Source of the DNA: Hyphomicrobiales bacterium
GTDB lineage: Bacteria; Pseudomonadota; Alphaproteobacteria; Rhizobiales; Rhizobiaceae
Direction: 5' to 3'
Assembly: GCA_900465915.1 (NCBI GenBank)
Contig: UBKJ01000002.1
Coordinates: 186,001-250,000 of the forward strand
Length of the DNA stretch: 64,000 nucleotides
This document shows positions 35,506-45,992 of the stretch, piece by piece (position 1 is the stretch's first letter; each line of letters begins with the position of its first letter). The position numbers were made by a program, and so were the translations under genes. Below the pieces are notes generated by a model. It was not told where the DNA came from. It did not search any database and was given only the letters and a program-made list of their open reading frames with translations.

Positions 35506-37452
35506 ATGAGCAGCGAACAAAACGGCGTCGATCTCACTCCCCCCGCCATGCCGGGCGCGGAGATCAGCCTGCCGCCGGACGAGCCGGAGCACGCCCATGA
35601 CGGCCTGAAGACGCTGGTGCTGGGCGCTCTCGGCGTGGTCTATGGCGACATCGGCACCAGTCCGATCTACGCGCTGCGCGAAGCGCTGCACGCGGCGGGC
35701 TCCGTCGGCGGGCTGTCGCGCACCGACGTGCTCGGCGTGGTGTCGATCATCTTCTGGGCGCTGACGCTGGTCGTCACGGTCAAATACGTGATCTTCGTGC
35801 TGCGCGCCGACAATAACGGCGAGGGCGGCATCCTTTCGCTGATGGCGCTGGTGCGGGCCGCCCTCAAGGGACGGCCCGACGTCATTCTGGGCGTCGGCAT
35901 ATGCGGGGCGGCGCTGTTCTTCGGCGACGCGGTCATCACGCCGGCCATCTCGGTGCTGTCGGCGGTCGAGGGCCTCAACATCGTCGCGCCGCATCTCAAC
36001 CCCTTCGTGGTGCCCATCACCGTCGTCATCCTGATGACGCTGTTCTCGGTGCAGCGCTTCGGCACCGCCAAGGTGGCGATCGTGTTCGGCCCGGTGATGG
36101 CGGTGTGGTTCCTGGCCATCGGCGCGGCCGGGGCCTGGCACATCTTCGATTCCCCCGACGTGCTGTGGGCGCTCAACCCCTATTACGCCTTCCATTTCCT
36201 GACCGGCAGCCCGGGCGTCGCCTTCGTCACGGTGGGCGCGGTGTTCCTTGCCATGACCGGCGCCGAGGCGCTCTACGCCGATCTCGGCCATTTCGGGCGC
36301 AAGCCCATCGTCATCGCCTGGCTGTGGATCGTGTTCCCCTGCCTGGTGCTGAATTATTTCGGCCAGGCCGCCTTCGTGCTGACCCATACCGGCAAGGACC
36401 TGGAGCTGCCCTTCTTCCAGATGCTGCCCGGCTTCGCGCTGTGGCCGATGGTGCTGCTCGCCACCGCCGCCACCGTCATCGCCAGCCAGGCGGTGATCAC
36501 CGGCGCCTATTCGGTGGCGCGGCAGGCGGTGCAGCTCAACATCCTGCCGCGCCTCGAGATCCAGCACACGTCGGAGAAGCTGCACGGCCAGATCTACGTG
36601 CCGCGCGTCAACCTGCTGCTCGGCCTCACCGTGGTGATCCTGGTGCTGGGCTTCGAGGCGTCGAGCCGGCTGGCTTCGGCCTACGGCATCGCGGTGACGG
36701 GCAACATGCTGGTGACGACGGTGCTGCTCTATATCGTCATGACGCGCATCTGGCACTGGCGCGTCAGCCGCGCGCTGCCGCTGATCACCGCCTTCCTGCT
36801 CAGCGACATCATGTTCTTCGCCGCCAACATCATCAAGGTGCGCGAGGGCGGCTGGGCCTCGATCAGCCTGGCGGCGGTGCTGGTCATCATCATGTGGACC
36901 TGGGTGCGCGGCACGCGCCACCTGTTCCAGAAGACCCGCAAGGCCGAGGTGCCGCTCGACCTCATCGTGCGGCAGATGGAGAAGCGCCCGCCGACCATCG
37001 TGCCCGGCACGGCCGTGTTCCTGACCGGCGACCCGAAAAGCGCGCCGACCGCGCTCATGCACAGCCTCAAGCACTACAAGGTGCTGCACCAGAGCAACGT
37101 CATCCTGACGCTGGTGACGGCGCCCAAGCCCTGGGTGTCGAGCGCCGACCGCGCCCGCGTGTCGCAATATAACGAGCGCTTCATGCAGGTGACGCTGACC
37201 TTCGGCTACATGCAGCAGCCCAACATCCCGCGCGCGCTGGGCCTGTGCCGCAAGCTCGGCTGGAAGTTCGACATCATGACCACGTCCTTCTTCCTGTCGC
37301 GCCGCTCGCTCAAGGCCTCGCCGCATTCGGGCATCCCGCTGTGGCAGGACAAATTGTTCATCTTGCTCGCCCGCACCGCCTCGGACGCCACGGAATATTT
37401 CCAGATCCCCACCGGCCGCGTGGTCGAGATCGGCACGCAGGTCAATATCTGA
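35506..37452 (+). CDS. kup: Kup-type potassium uptake protein
   Basis: Low-affinity proton-coupled K+ importer, 648 aa from the ATG at 35506 (frame open to 35278). Twelve predicted spans; the family motif GALGVVYGDIGTSPIYALRE is at residues about 42-61 and VTPAISVLSAVEGL-like (FFGDAVITPAISVLSAVEG) about 140. The hydrophilic C-terminal domain is complete (ending GRVVEIGTQVNI). The 273 bp upstream contains only a weak GGGCGG/CCGCCC hairpin. Confidence 0.94.
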   Translation: MSSEQNGVDLTPPAMPGAEISLPPDEPEHAHDGLKTLVLGALGVVYGDIGTSPIYALREALHAAGSVGGLSRTDVLGVVSIIFWALTLVVTVKYVIFVLRADNNGEGGILSLMALVRAALKGRPDVILGVGICGAALFFGDAVITPAISVLSAVEGLNIVAPHLNPFVVPITVVILMTLFSVQRFGTAKVAIVFGPVMAVWFLAIGAAGAWHIFDSPDVLWALNPYYAFHFLTGSPGVAFVTVGAVFLAMTGAEALYADLGHFGRKPIVIAWLWIVFPCLVLNYFGQAAFVLTHTGKDLELPFFQMLPGFALWPMVLLATAATVIASQAVITGAYSVARQAVQLNILPRLEIQHTSEKLHGQIYVPRVNLLLGLTVVILVLGFEASSRLASAYGIAVTGNMLVTTVLLYIVMTRIWHWRVSRALPLITAFLLSDIMFFAANIIKVREGGWASISLAAVLVIIMWTWVRGTRHLFQKTRKAEVPLDLIVRQMEKRPPTIVPGTAVFLTGDPKSAPTALMHSLKHYKVLHQSNVILTLVTAPKPWVSSADRARVSQYNERFMQVTLTFGYMQQPNIPRALGLCRKLGWKFDIMTTSFFLSRRSLKASPHSGIPLWQDKLFILLARTASDATEYFQIPTGRVVEIGTQVNI

Positions 37453-37473
37453 CGCGAGGCTGTCGGCAATTTT

Positions 37474-37516
37474 GAAAGGGCGCTTTCCCAAGGCGGGAGA
37501 GCGCCCTTTCATTTTT
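37474..37516 (+). terminator. Rho-independent terminator of kup
   Basis: GAAAGGGCGCT (37474-37484) and AGCGCCCTTTC (37500-37510) are a perfect 11-bp inverted repeat with a 15-base loop, followed by ATTTTT. Confidence 0.85.
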
Positions 37517-37540
37517 GCGTGAAGCGTCCCAAGGCTCCGC

Positions 37541-37592
37541 TTGACGGGGGCGGGGGATCGCGCTAGAACATGGGAACCGTACCGTACAGTAC
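37541..37592 (+). promoter_or_regulatory. Promoter and candidate TetR operator before the tetR-ilvC pair
   Basis: TTGACG (37541-37546), a 17-base spacer and TAGAAC (37564-37569). Immediately downstream, GTACCGTACAGTAC (37579-37592) is a 14-bp imperfect palindrome (12 of 14 symmetrical), overlapping the expected start of transcription. The position suits autorepression by the TetR protein encoded next. Confidence 0.6.
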
Positions 37593-37611
37593 ACAACGAA
37601 GGAAGCGATCC

Positions 37612-39322
<1,711 letters not shown>

Positions 39323-39323
<1 letters not shown>

Positions 39324-39465
39324 AAATCTGCGATATTCAGGTTCTGGCCGTCTGCAAATGGCGACCTTCTGCGCTTCCGGTGCTCATGTACTTTAAGTAT
39401 ATTCCGCTCCGGTTCTCGAAGGTCACCATTTTCGCCAGGCCAGAACCGGAATCTCATCAGATTTT
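39323..39465. repeat. 143-bp imperfect palindrome at the ilvC stop codon
   Basis: The left arm starts with AAAATCTG (39323-39330) and the right arm ends with CAGATTTT (39458-39465). Between them paired blocks follow in order: GGTTCTGGCC with GGCCAGAACC, AAATGGcGACCTT with AAGGTCaCCATTT, CCGG with CCGG, and a centre around TACTTTAAGTAT. The RNA could form one long rod of about 65 bp with small bulges. It begins on the last base of the ilvC stop codon. It may be a dispersed repeat element; no second copy is in this window. Confidence 0.75.
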
Positions 39466-39467
39466 CA

Positions 39468-39535
39468 GCGCCCTACGATCAGGGCGCCTTATGATTGTGA
39501 GTTTAGAAATATTGGGTGGGGGCGTCAGCGCCCCC
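39468..39535. repeat. Two perfect hairpins following the long palindrome
   Basis: GCGCCCT-acgatc-AGGGCGC (39468-39487) and GGGGGCG-tcag-CGCCCCC (39518-39535, then TTCC). Each is a perfect 7-bp stem. Neither has a convincing T-run; together with the palindrome they may end ilvC transcription. Confidence 0.5.
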
Positions 39536-39742
39536 TTCCTGAATTAGGCGCAGTCCGTTTGCGAATGGTCTTATTCCATAGAAACATGGAAAAGATCGTT
39601 CTCCCCGGCGGCGAACTGCGCTAAAAAGTCGAGAGCAGCCAAAGCATTTGCAGCCAATCGAACTGGCCCCCGAATGCGGTTCTGACTGCCCGCCAATGGA
39701 TCGTCCCTATCGGACGCGAAGGTCGAATTGAGGAGATTTCCC
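39536..39742. other. Intergenic stretch before the aminotransferase, no gene seen
   Basis: The stretch is moderately AT-rich, with several stops in all frames and no recognised RNA. It should contain the promoter of the aminotransferase gene. GAGGAG lies at 39729-39734 just before the GTG start. Confidence 0.4.
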
Positions 39743-40975
39743 GTGCTGGACTGGGAAAACGTATTTGCAACGCGCTCCAAACGCATGCGCGCATCGGAAA
39801 TCCGCGAGCTGTTGAAGCTGCTCGAACGGCCGGACATCATTTCCTTCGCCGGCGGCATTCCCGATCCGGCGCTGTTCCCGCATGAGGAGTTCCAGGCCGC
39901 CTACGCCGACGTCCTCGGCGGTCCCGAGGCCGACGCCGCGCTGCAATATTCCATTTCCGAAGGCTACAAGCCGCTGCGCACCTGGCTGGTGGGCGAGCTG
40001 GCCAGGTTCGGCGTCGTCTGCACCGAGGACAACGTCTTCATCACCTCCGGCTCGCAGCAGGCGCTCGATTATCTCGGCAAGCTGTTTCTGTCGCCCGGCG
40101 ACACCGCGCTCGTCACCGCGCCCACCTATCTCGGCGCGCTTCAGGCCTTCAACGCCTACGAGCCCAACTACGACATCCTGGCGCTGAACGGCAACCGCAC
40201 CCCCGCCTCCTACGCGCAGGCCGCGGAGAAGGCCGGCGGCAAGGTGAAGTTCTCCTATCTCTCCGCCGATTTCAGCAATCCCACCGGCGAGACGGTGGAC
40301 CTCGCCGGCCGCGAGAAGCTGCTCGCGCAGGCGGACGAGCTGGACATTCCGGTGATCGAGGACGCCGCCTACCAGCACCTGCGCTATGACGGCGAGGCGA
40401 TCTCGCCGATCCTGGCGCTCGACATCGCCCGCAACGGCGGCGACATCGAGAAGACCCGCACCATCTATTGCGGCTCCTTCTCCAAGACGCTGGCGCCGGG
40501 CCTGCGCGTCGGCTTCGTGGTGGCCTCGATGCCGGTCATCCGCAAGCTCGTGCTGATGAAGCAGGCGGCGGACCTGCATTCCTCCACCATCAACCAGATC
40601 GCCATCGAGCGCGTGGCCGCGCGCGGCTTCGACGCGCAGGTGGCCAAGGTCGCCAAGGTCTACAAGCATCGCCGCGACTGCATGCTCGACGCGCTGGCGC
40701 GTCACATGCCCGACAATACGAGCTGGACCAAGCCGGAAGGCGGCATGTTCATCTGGGTCACGCTGCCCGAGGGCATGGACGGCGCTTCGCTGCTCGCCGC
40801 CTCCATCGACAGCGAGAAGGTGGCCTTCGTGCCCGGCAAGGCCTTCTTCGCCGACGGCAGCGGCGCCAACACGCTGCGGCTCAGCTATTCGCGCGCCGAC
40901 GACGCGCTGATCGAGGAAGGCGTCAAGCGGCTCGGCCGCCTGATCCGCGCCCATTCCAAGTCGGCCGCTGCGTAA
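39743..40975 (+). CDS. PLP-dependent aminotransferase (class I, LysN/2-aminoadipate-type)
   Basis: A 410-aa fold-type I aminotransferase from the GTG at 39743 with GAGGAG 9 bases upstream (TTG at 39728 is a weaker start). ISFAGGIPDPALFP at the N-terminus, ITSGSQQALDYLGKLF, ADFSNPTGETV, the PLP-binding Lys in CGSFSKTLAPGLRVGF and the terminal RLSYSR. This subgroup includes 2-aminoadipate and valine-pyruvate type enzymes; the substrate cannot be fixed, though the position next to ilvC would suit branched-chain or aromatic substrates. Confidence 0.85.
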   Translation: MLDWENVFATRSKRMRASEIRELLKLLERPDIISFAGGIPDPALFPHEEFQAAYADVLGGPEADAALQYSISEGYKPLRTWLVGELARFGVVCTEDNVFITSGSQQALDYLGKLFLSPGDTALVTAPTYLGALQAFNAYEPNYDILALNGNRTPASYAQAAEKAGGKVKFSYLSADFSNPTGETVDLAGREKLLAQADELDIPVIEDAAYQHLRYDGEAISPILALDIARNGGDIEKTRTIYCGSFSKTLAPGLRVGFVVASMPVIRKLVLMKQAADLHSSTINQIAIERVAARGFDAQVAKVAKVYKHRRDCMLDALARHMPDNTSWTKPEGGMFIWVTLPEGMDGASLLAASIDSEKVAFVPGKAFFADGSGANTLRLSYSRADDALIEEGVKRLGRLIRAHSKSAAA

Positions 40976-40980
40976 GACAT

Positions 40981-41008
40981 AAAAAAGCCGGGTTCGCCCG
41001 GCTTTTTT
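40981..41008. terminator. Bidirectional terminator between the aminotransferase and BA14K-like genes
   Basis: AAAAAAGCCGGG-TTCG-CCCGGCTTTTTT: a perfect stem with an A-run on one side and a T-run on the other. It lies between two convergent genes and should work on both strands. Confidence 0.9.
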
Positions 41009-41015
41009 ATTTGGT

Positions 41016-41381
41016 TCAGAACGGCGCGTTGCAGCTCGTGCGCGGGCCGGCGAGCGGCTGGTAGGTGTCGTCGCTGAGCCGGTAGCTCGTATAGCGGTTC
41101 TGGCACCAGCGTATATGGCTGGCGTTGGGGCCCGTATTGGGTCCCGCCTGCCTGCCGGCGCGGTCCGCCGGCGCGCCGCCGGTCTCGTAATGCAGCACGC
41201 CGCCCTTGCCGACATAGGTCCCGCTCGGGCCGGCGTTACGCGGCATGGGCGGGCGCGGCGGCGTCAGCGGCTGCACATATGTGCTGTTTCCGAGGTCCAC
41301 CGCGCCGCTTTCGCCGACGAGCCCGGCGGCGAAAAACCCCGCAAGCAGCGCGATCGTCCATGATTTCCTGGTCATCGTCAT
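41016..41381 (-). CDS. Secreted BA14K-like protein
   Basis: A 121-aa product with a signal peptide (MTRKSWTIALLAGFFAAGLVGESGAV), a Pro-rich middle and a C-terminal region HIRWCQNRYTSYRLSDDTYQPLAGPRTSC that matches the BA14K/lectin-like tail (WC-x-RYxSY and a final Cys). Members are small secreted or cell-surface proteins of Rhizobiales; in Brucella one is immunoreactive. The start could be either of two nearby ATGs (41381 or 41375). Confidence 0.75.
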   Translation of the reverse strand: MTMTRKSWTIALLAGFFAAGLVGESGAVDLGNSTYVQPLTPPRPPMPRNAGPSGTYVGKGGVLHYETGGAPADRAGRQAGPNTGPNASHIRWCQNRYTSYRLSDDTYQPLAGPRTSCNAPF

Positions 41382-41460
41382 CCGTCCGTTTCCTCATCCT
41401 CTATATAAGGACGCGGAAGGGCTTGCCAAGCGGCGCGCGAGTGGCGACAGTGCGTCCCGC

Positions 41461-42570
41461 ATGTTTACGATCGCCACCTTCAATGTCGAGAATCTGATGC
41501 GCCGGTTCGATTTCTCCGGCTTTCGCAACGAGCTGCATCAGGATCGCTCCCTGCAACTGTTCGAGATCGGCGACGAGGCGCAATACCGCCTGCTGGAGCA
41601 GGCGCGCGCCGTCGCCCACGCCGACGACACGCGCCAGTTGACGGCGCTGGCCATAGCCGAGGCTCGCGCGGATATCCTCTGTTTGCAGGAGGTGGACAAT
41701 CTGGCCGCGCTCGCCGCCTTCGAATACGGCTATCTGTTCAAGATGATCGGCCAGGGCTACCGGCACAAATATCTGGTCGACGGCAATGACAGCCGCGGCA
41801 TCGACGTGGCCGTCATGGCGCGTGATGCGACCCGCGACGGCCAGCCGATCGAGGTGGTGGAGGTCACGAGCCACGCCCATCTCACCTACAAGGATTTCGG
41901 CCTCTACGAGCCGGTTCTGGCCGAGCTGGGGCTGGAGCCGCACGACCGCATCTTCAAGCGCGACTGCCTCAATGTCGACCTGCGCATCGCCGGCAAGCCG
42001 CTGTCGCTGTTCGTGACGCATCTCAAATCCATGTCCGGGGCGCGCAACGGGTTCGACGGCCGCGCCTCCTCGCTGCCGGTGCGGCGGGCCGAGACGCGGG
42101 CGATCCGCCGCATCGTCGAGGACAAGTTCGGCGCCGCCCACGCCGCCGACAAACGCTGGCTGATCTGCGGCGATTTCAACGATTACCGCGAGCGGGTGCT
42201 GGTCGGCGGCGACGAATGGAACGGCTTCGACTTCACCCCGGTGCGCGAGGAGGAAAGCGCGCTGGACGTGCTGCTCGGCGACGGCTTCGCGGTCAACCTG
42301 GTCGAGCGCCGGCCGGAAATGGACCGCTGGACGCTCTATCACACGCGCGGGCCGCAGGAGCGGCACCTGTGCCAGCTCGACTATATATTGGCCTCGCCCT
42401 CCCTGGCGTCGAAGAACGAGGACGCGATCCCGAAGATCGTGCGGCGCGGCCAGCCCTGGCGCACGGTGTTTCCGCCCGGGCAGGAGGTCGACCGCTATCC
42501 GCGCACCGGCTGGGACCGGCCCAAGGCCAGCGACCATTGCCCAGTCGCCGTGACGCTGAACGTGGTCTGA
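41461..42570 (+). CDS. Endonuclease/exonuclease/phosphatase family protein
   Basis: A 369-aa EEP-fold hydrolase from the ATG at 41461 (frame open further upstream). Core motifs: ATFNVENLM, the Glu of LCLQEVDN, FVTHLKSM, CGDFNDYRERV and the terminal ASDHCPV. Metal-dependent cleavage of a phosphodiester or phosphomonoester is expected; the substrate is unknown. No signal peptide. The Nudix gene follows 4 bp after its stop. Confidence 0.87.
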   Translation: MFTIATFNVENLMRRFDFSGFRNELHQDRSLQLFEIGDEAQYRLLEQARAVAHADDTRQLTALAIAEARADILCLQEVDNLAALAAFEYGYLFKMIGQGYRHKYLVDGNDSRGIDVAVMARDATRDGQPIEVVEVTSHAHLTYKDFGLYEPVLAELGLEPHDRIFKRDCLNVDLRIAGKPLSLFVTHLKSMSGARNGFDGRASSLPVRRAETRAIRRIVEDKFGAAHAADKRWLICGDFNDYRERVLVGGDEWNGFDFTPVREEESALDVLLGDGFAVNLVERRPEMDRWTLYHTRGPQERHLCQLDYILASPSLASKNEDAIPKIVRRGQPWRTVFPPGQEVDRYPRTGWDRPKASDHCPVAVTLNVV

Positions 42571-42574
42571 GCCG

Positions 42575-43282
42575 ATGGAGCGCGTCCCGCAGAACACCGT
42601 CCGGCCGATCGAACGCGCCGAGGTGCGCGTCTCGCCCGGCCCGCTCGACTATGCCGAGCGCCACCACGCCGCCATCGAGGCCAATTGGCGGCGGGAAGTG
42701 GCGGCCAAGCCGGCGCTGTTCGACGGCGAGGTCTATCTGGCGCCGCGGGCGACGCTCGACGGCGGCGCGCTGCGGGCGGATTTCCGGCGCACCGGTTTTT
42801 CGACGCTGTTGTATTGGCGGCGCGATCCCGAGCCGGTGCGGCCGTGGCACATCTTCGCCGTGGGCGTGATCGTGTCGCGCGAGGGGCATCTGATCGCCGC
42901 GCGCATGGGCGCGGGCACCGCCGGCGCAGGCCGGATCTATTTTCCCTCCGGCAGCATCGACGACAACGACCTCGTCGGCGACCGGGTCGATTATGACGGC
43001 AATATCCGCCGCGAGGTGATGGAGGAGACGGGGCTGGACCTCGCCGAGGCGCGCGTCGAGCCGGGTTTTAACCTCGTCACGGGCAACCGCTCCATCGCTT
43101 TGTTCCGGCGGCATTTTTTCGACGCGCCGGCGCGCGAATTGCTGGCGCATGCCGAGGCGCATCTGGCCACCGAAACCGCGCCGGAGTTGGCCGGGCTGCT
43201 GCCCGTCACCGGCGCGGGCCAGATGGGCGAGGCGACGCCGTCCTATGTGCGGGCCTTCGCCGACTGGCATTTCGATTGCTAA
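42575..43282 (+). CDS. Nudix-fold hydrolase
   Basis: A 235-aa protein. A Nudix box is recognisable but stretched: GSIDDNDLVGDRVDYDGNI then REVMEETGLDL, so the Gly and the REVxEExG half are intact with an insertion between. Start ATG at 42575. Close spacing (4 bp) after the EEP-fold gene suggests one transcript and a related nucleotide or phosphoester substrate, which is inference. Confidence 0.8.
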   Translation: MERVPQNTVRPIERAEVRVSPGPLDYAERHHAAIEANWRREVAAKPALFDGEVYLAPRATLDGGALRADFRRTGFSTLLYWRRDPEPVRPWHIFAVGVIVSREGHLIAARMGAGTAGAGRIYFPSGSIDDNDLVGDRVDYDGNIRREVMEETGLDLAEARVEPGFNLVTGNRSIALFRRHFFDAPARELLAHAEAHLATETAPELAGLLPVTGAGQMGEATPSYVRAFADWHFDC

Positions 43283-43334
43283 AGAGAGCGGGGTAGACTA
43301 CTCAAGCGGGGATTGATGCAGAGGGAGAGCCAGC

Positions 43335-44261
43335 ATGCGCGGCACTGACGATTCCGGTCGCTTCTATGAGATTTTCGACGTCTTCGCCGACAAGGCTCTG
43401 GCCGGGAATCCGCTGGCGGTGGTGCATGACTGCGAGGGCCTGACGGAGGCCTGCATGCAGGCCGTGGCGCGCGAGTTCAACCTGTCGGAGACGGTCTTCA
43501 TCCTGCCGCCGGTCAATCCGGCGCATGAGGCGCTGGTGCGCATCTTCACGCCCGATTACGAGCTGCCCTTCGCCGGCCACCCGACCGTGGGCGCGGCGAT
43601 CTCGCTGGCGCGGCGGCGCAAGACCGGCGACGACGCCGACCGGCTGGTGGCGCTGGAGGAGAAGGTGGGCGTGGTGCGCTGCGGCGTCATCCTGGGCGAG
43701 AACGGCGCCTTCGCCGAATTCGACCTGCCGCGCCTGCCGGAGAAGATCGACCGCCGCGTCGAGAAGGAGGAGGCCGCCGCCGCCATCGGGCTCGGCGCGC
43801 ACGAGATCGGCTTCGAGAATCACGTGCCCGAGATATGGAGCGCCGGCACGCCCTATCTGCTGGTGCCGGTGCACAACATGATCGCCGCCGCCAAGGTGTC
43901 GATCGATCCCGTCTATGTAGCCGAGAGCCTGCCGCAGGTCGGCGGGCGTCCGCTGCCGCTCTATGTCTATTGCCGCGACACGATCCTGTTCGACAGCAAG
44001 TTCCACGCGCGCATGTTCGTCTGCGGCGCCAATGTCTACGAGGACCCGGCCACCGGCTCGGCCGTCGCCGCCTTCGCCGGCGCCATCCAGCAATGCGACA
44101 AGCCGGTCGACGGCAGCTCGCAATGGTGGATCGAGCAGGGCATGGAGATGGGCCGGCCCTCGCGCATCCGGCTGGAGCTGGACGTGGCGGGCGGGCGGCT
44201 CAGCGGCGCGCGCATCGGCGGCTCGGCGGTGAAGATCGCCGAGGGCCGCCTGTTCGTTTGA
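43335..44261 (+). CDS. PhzF family isomerase
   Basis: A 308-aa protein of the diaminopimelate-epimerase-like PhzF fold. The catalytic Glu is in FNLSETVF, followed by FTPDYELPFAGHPTVGAA and, in the second half, VYEDPATGSAVAAFAG. PhzF proteins isomerise or epimerise small carboxylates; the phenazine pathway is absent here, so the substrate is unknown. GGGAGAG precedes the ATG. Confidence 0.9.
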   Translation: MRGTDDSGRFYEIFDVFADKALAGNPLAVVHDCEGLTEACMQAVAREFNLSETVFILPPVNPAHEALVRIFTPDYELPFAGHPTVGAAISLARRRKTGDDADRLVALEEKVGVVRCGVILGENGAFAEFDLPRLPEKIDRRVEKEEAAAAIGLGAHEIGFENHVPEIWSAGTPYLLVPVHNMIAAAKVSIDPVYVAESLPQVGGRPLPLYVYCRDTILFDSKFHARMFVCGANVYEDPATGSAVAAFAGAIQQCDKPVDGSSQWWIEQGMEMGRPSRIRLELDVAGGRLSGARIGGSAVKIAEGRLFV

Positions 44262-44339
44262 TTGCGCGCAATGTGCGGGCGGCGTTCCGTGCTATGATGA
44301 CCATGTCAGGACGGCGGGCCGCCGTGGAAGGAGAGGACG

Positions 44340-44774
44340 ATGATCATCAAGGAAATGTCCGAATACGATATTCGCGACATGATACGGAACACGCATGTCG
44401 GGCGGCTGGCCTATATCCTCGACCAGCGCCCGGTCGTCATCCCGATGGGCTTCCGCTTCAGCGGCGGCTCGCTCTATTCCTTCACCACCGAGGGCCAGAA
44501 GACCGAGGCCCTGCGCAAGAACAACGCCGTCTGCGTGCTGTTCGACCATATCCATTCGCTGACCGACTGGCGCTCCGTGGTGGTGCATGGCCGCTTCCAC
44601 GAAGTGACGCGCGACGAGGACAGGGAGGCGGTGACCAAGCTCATGGACGCGCAGCCCTCCTGGTGGGAGCCGGGCTATGTCCGCACCGTCACCAAGGAAG
44701 GCGAGGACCGCAAGCTGCGGCCGGTCTATTTCCGCATCGACATCGAGGACGTCAGCGGCCACCAGGCCGCGTGA
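44340..44774 (+). CDS. Pyridoxamine 5'-phosphate oxidase family (FMN-binding split barrel) protein
   Basis: A 144-aa split-barrel protein. N-terminal [36 protein letters not shown] (split over residues 19-54) and [12 protein letters not shown] are typical of flavin-binding PPOX_putative members. GGAGAGGACG sits before the ATG. It lies 24 bp before the glycoside-hydrolase gene and so is likely in the same transcript. Flavin is the expected ligand; no substrate is known. Confidence 0.85.
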   Translation: MIIKEMSEYDIRDMIRNTHVGRLAYILDQRPVVIPMGFRFSGGSLYSFTTEGQKTEALRKNNAVCVLFDHIHSLTDWRSVVVHGRFHEVTRDEDREAVTKLMDAQPSWWEPGYVRTVTKEGEDRKLRPVYFRIDIEDVSGHQAA

Positions 44775-44798
44775 TCGCCGCATCGCGGGAGAACGCCC

Positions 44799-45992
44799 GT
44801 GCCGGTTGATTGCGACGCGTTCCGGGCGGCCTGGGTGTCGACGGTGCTCAATCTCGACTGGCCGTCGCGCGCTTCGGCCGAAATCCCCGACGACGCCCGC
44901 CGCGCGCAGGCGCAGAAGGACGAGTTGCTGCGCATCCTCGACCGGGCGCGGGAGCTGGGGCTGAACGCGGTGATCCTGCAAGTGTCGCCCACCGCCGACG
45001 CCTTCTACCGCTCGGACCGCCAGCCCTGGTCGGCGTGGCTGACCGGCCGGCTCGGCAAGGACCCGGGCTTCGACCCGCTGCGCTTCGCCATCGCCGAGGC
45101 GCATAAGCGGGGGCTGAAGCTCCACGCCTGGCTCAATCCCTATCGCGTCGCCATGGACGCCTCGGCCGAGACGCGCCGGGCGCTCGCCGATACGCCGGCG
45201 GGCGCGCCGAAGAGCGTCTACCGCATCCATCCCGAATGGGTGGGCGTGGCGGCGGGGCGGCTGGTGCTCGACCCCGGCGTTCCGGCCGCGCGCCGCTGGA
45301 TCGGCGACGTCGCCGCCGAGGTGGTGCGCAAATACGACGTCGACGGGGTGCAGTTCGACGATTATTTCTATTACGAGACGCCGGCCTCGCCGCTCGACGA
45401 CGCGGCCACTTTTCGGCGCTATGGCGCGGGCTTCAAGAGCAAGGCCGACTGGCGGCGGCATAACACCACGCTGCTGGTCGAGGACATCCATCGCCGCATC
45501 AAGGCGATCAAGCCGCATGTGCGCTTCGGCGTCAGCCCCGGCGGGGTGTGGCGCAACCGCATCGACGATCCGCGCGGCTCGGCCACCCAGGCCGGCAAGA
45601 CCAATTACGACAGCGATTTCGCCGACACCCGGCGCTGGGTCAAGGACGGCGTGGTGGATTACATCGCGCCGCAGGTCTATTGGTCCTTCGGGCGCAAGGC
45701 CGCGCCCTATGGCGAGATCGTGCGCTGGTGGGCGGACGCGGTGAAGGGCACGAAGACCGACCTCTATATCGGCATGGCGCTCTATCGCGCCGGCGAGACT
45801 ACGGCTTCCGAGCCCGACTGGGCGGCGGAAGGCGGGCTTACCGAAATCCGCCGTCAGCTCGACCTCAACGACAGCCTGCCGGAGGTGAAGGGCGGCGTCC
45901 TGTTCCGCGCCGACTATCTGCTGCGCCCGGCGCTGAAATCGGTGACCGACCATCTCAAGCGCCGCTGGGCCGCTTGCCGGGGCCGGCCGTGA
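44799..45992 (+). CDS. Glycoside hydrolase-like GHL10 (DUF187) family protein
   Basis: A 397-aa TIM-barrel protein from the GTG at 44799 with GGGAG upstream. Family motifs: RAAWVSTVLNLDWPS, LGLNAVILQVSPTADAFY, GLKLHAWLNPYRV, DGVQFDDYFYYE, RFGVSPGGVWRN and DYIAPQVYWSF. It normally acts on cell-envelope glycans. No signal peptide is encoded here, which is unusual because many members are exported. The substrate-binding protein gene begins inside its stop codon (GTGA). Confidence 0.87.
   Translation: MPVDCDAFRAAWVSTVLNLDWPSRASAEIPDDARRAQAQKDELLRILDRARELGLNAVILQVSPTADAFYRSDRQPWSAWLTGRLGKDPGFDPLRFAIAEAHKRGLKLHAWLNPYRVAMDASAETRRALADTPAGAPKSVYRIHPEWVGVAAGRLVLDPGVPAARRWIGDVAAEVVRKYDVDGVQFDDYFYYETPASPLDDAATFRRYGAGFKSKADWRRHNTTLLVEDIHRRIKAIKPHVRFGVSPGGVWRNRIDDPRGSATQAGKTNYDSDFADTRRWVKDGVVDYIAPQVYWSFGRKAAPYGEIVRWWADAVKGTKTDLYIGMALYRAGETTASEPDWAAEGGLTEIRRQLDLNDSLPEVKGGVLFRADYLLRPALKSVTDHLKRRWAACRGRP

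Noticed and set aside
44262-45988. Cobalamin riboswitch before the FecBCD-type importer
   Set aside because: No B12-box-like conserved core is visible before any gene in the run, and the binding-protein gene starts inside the previous stop codon.
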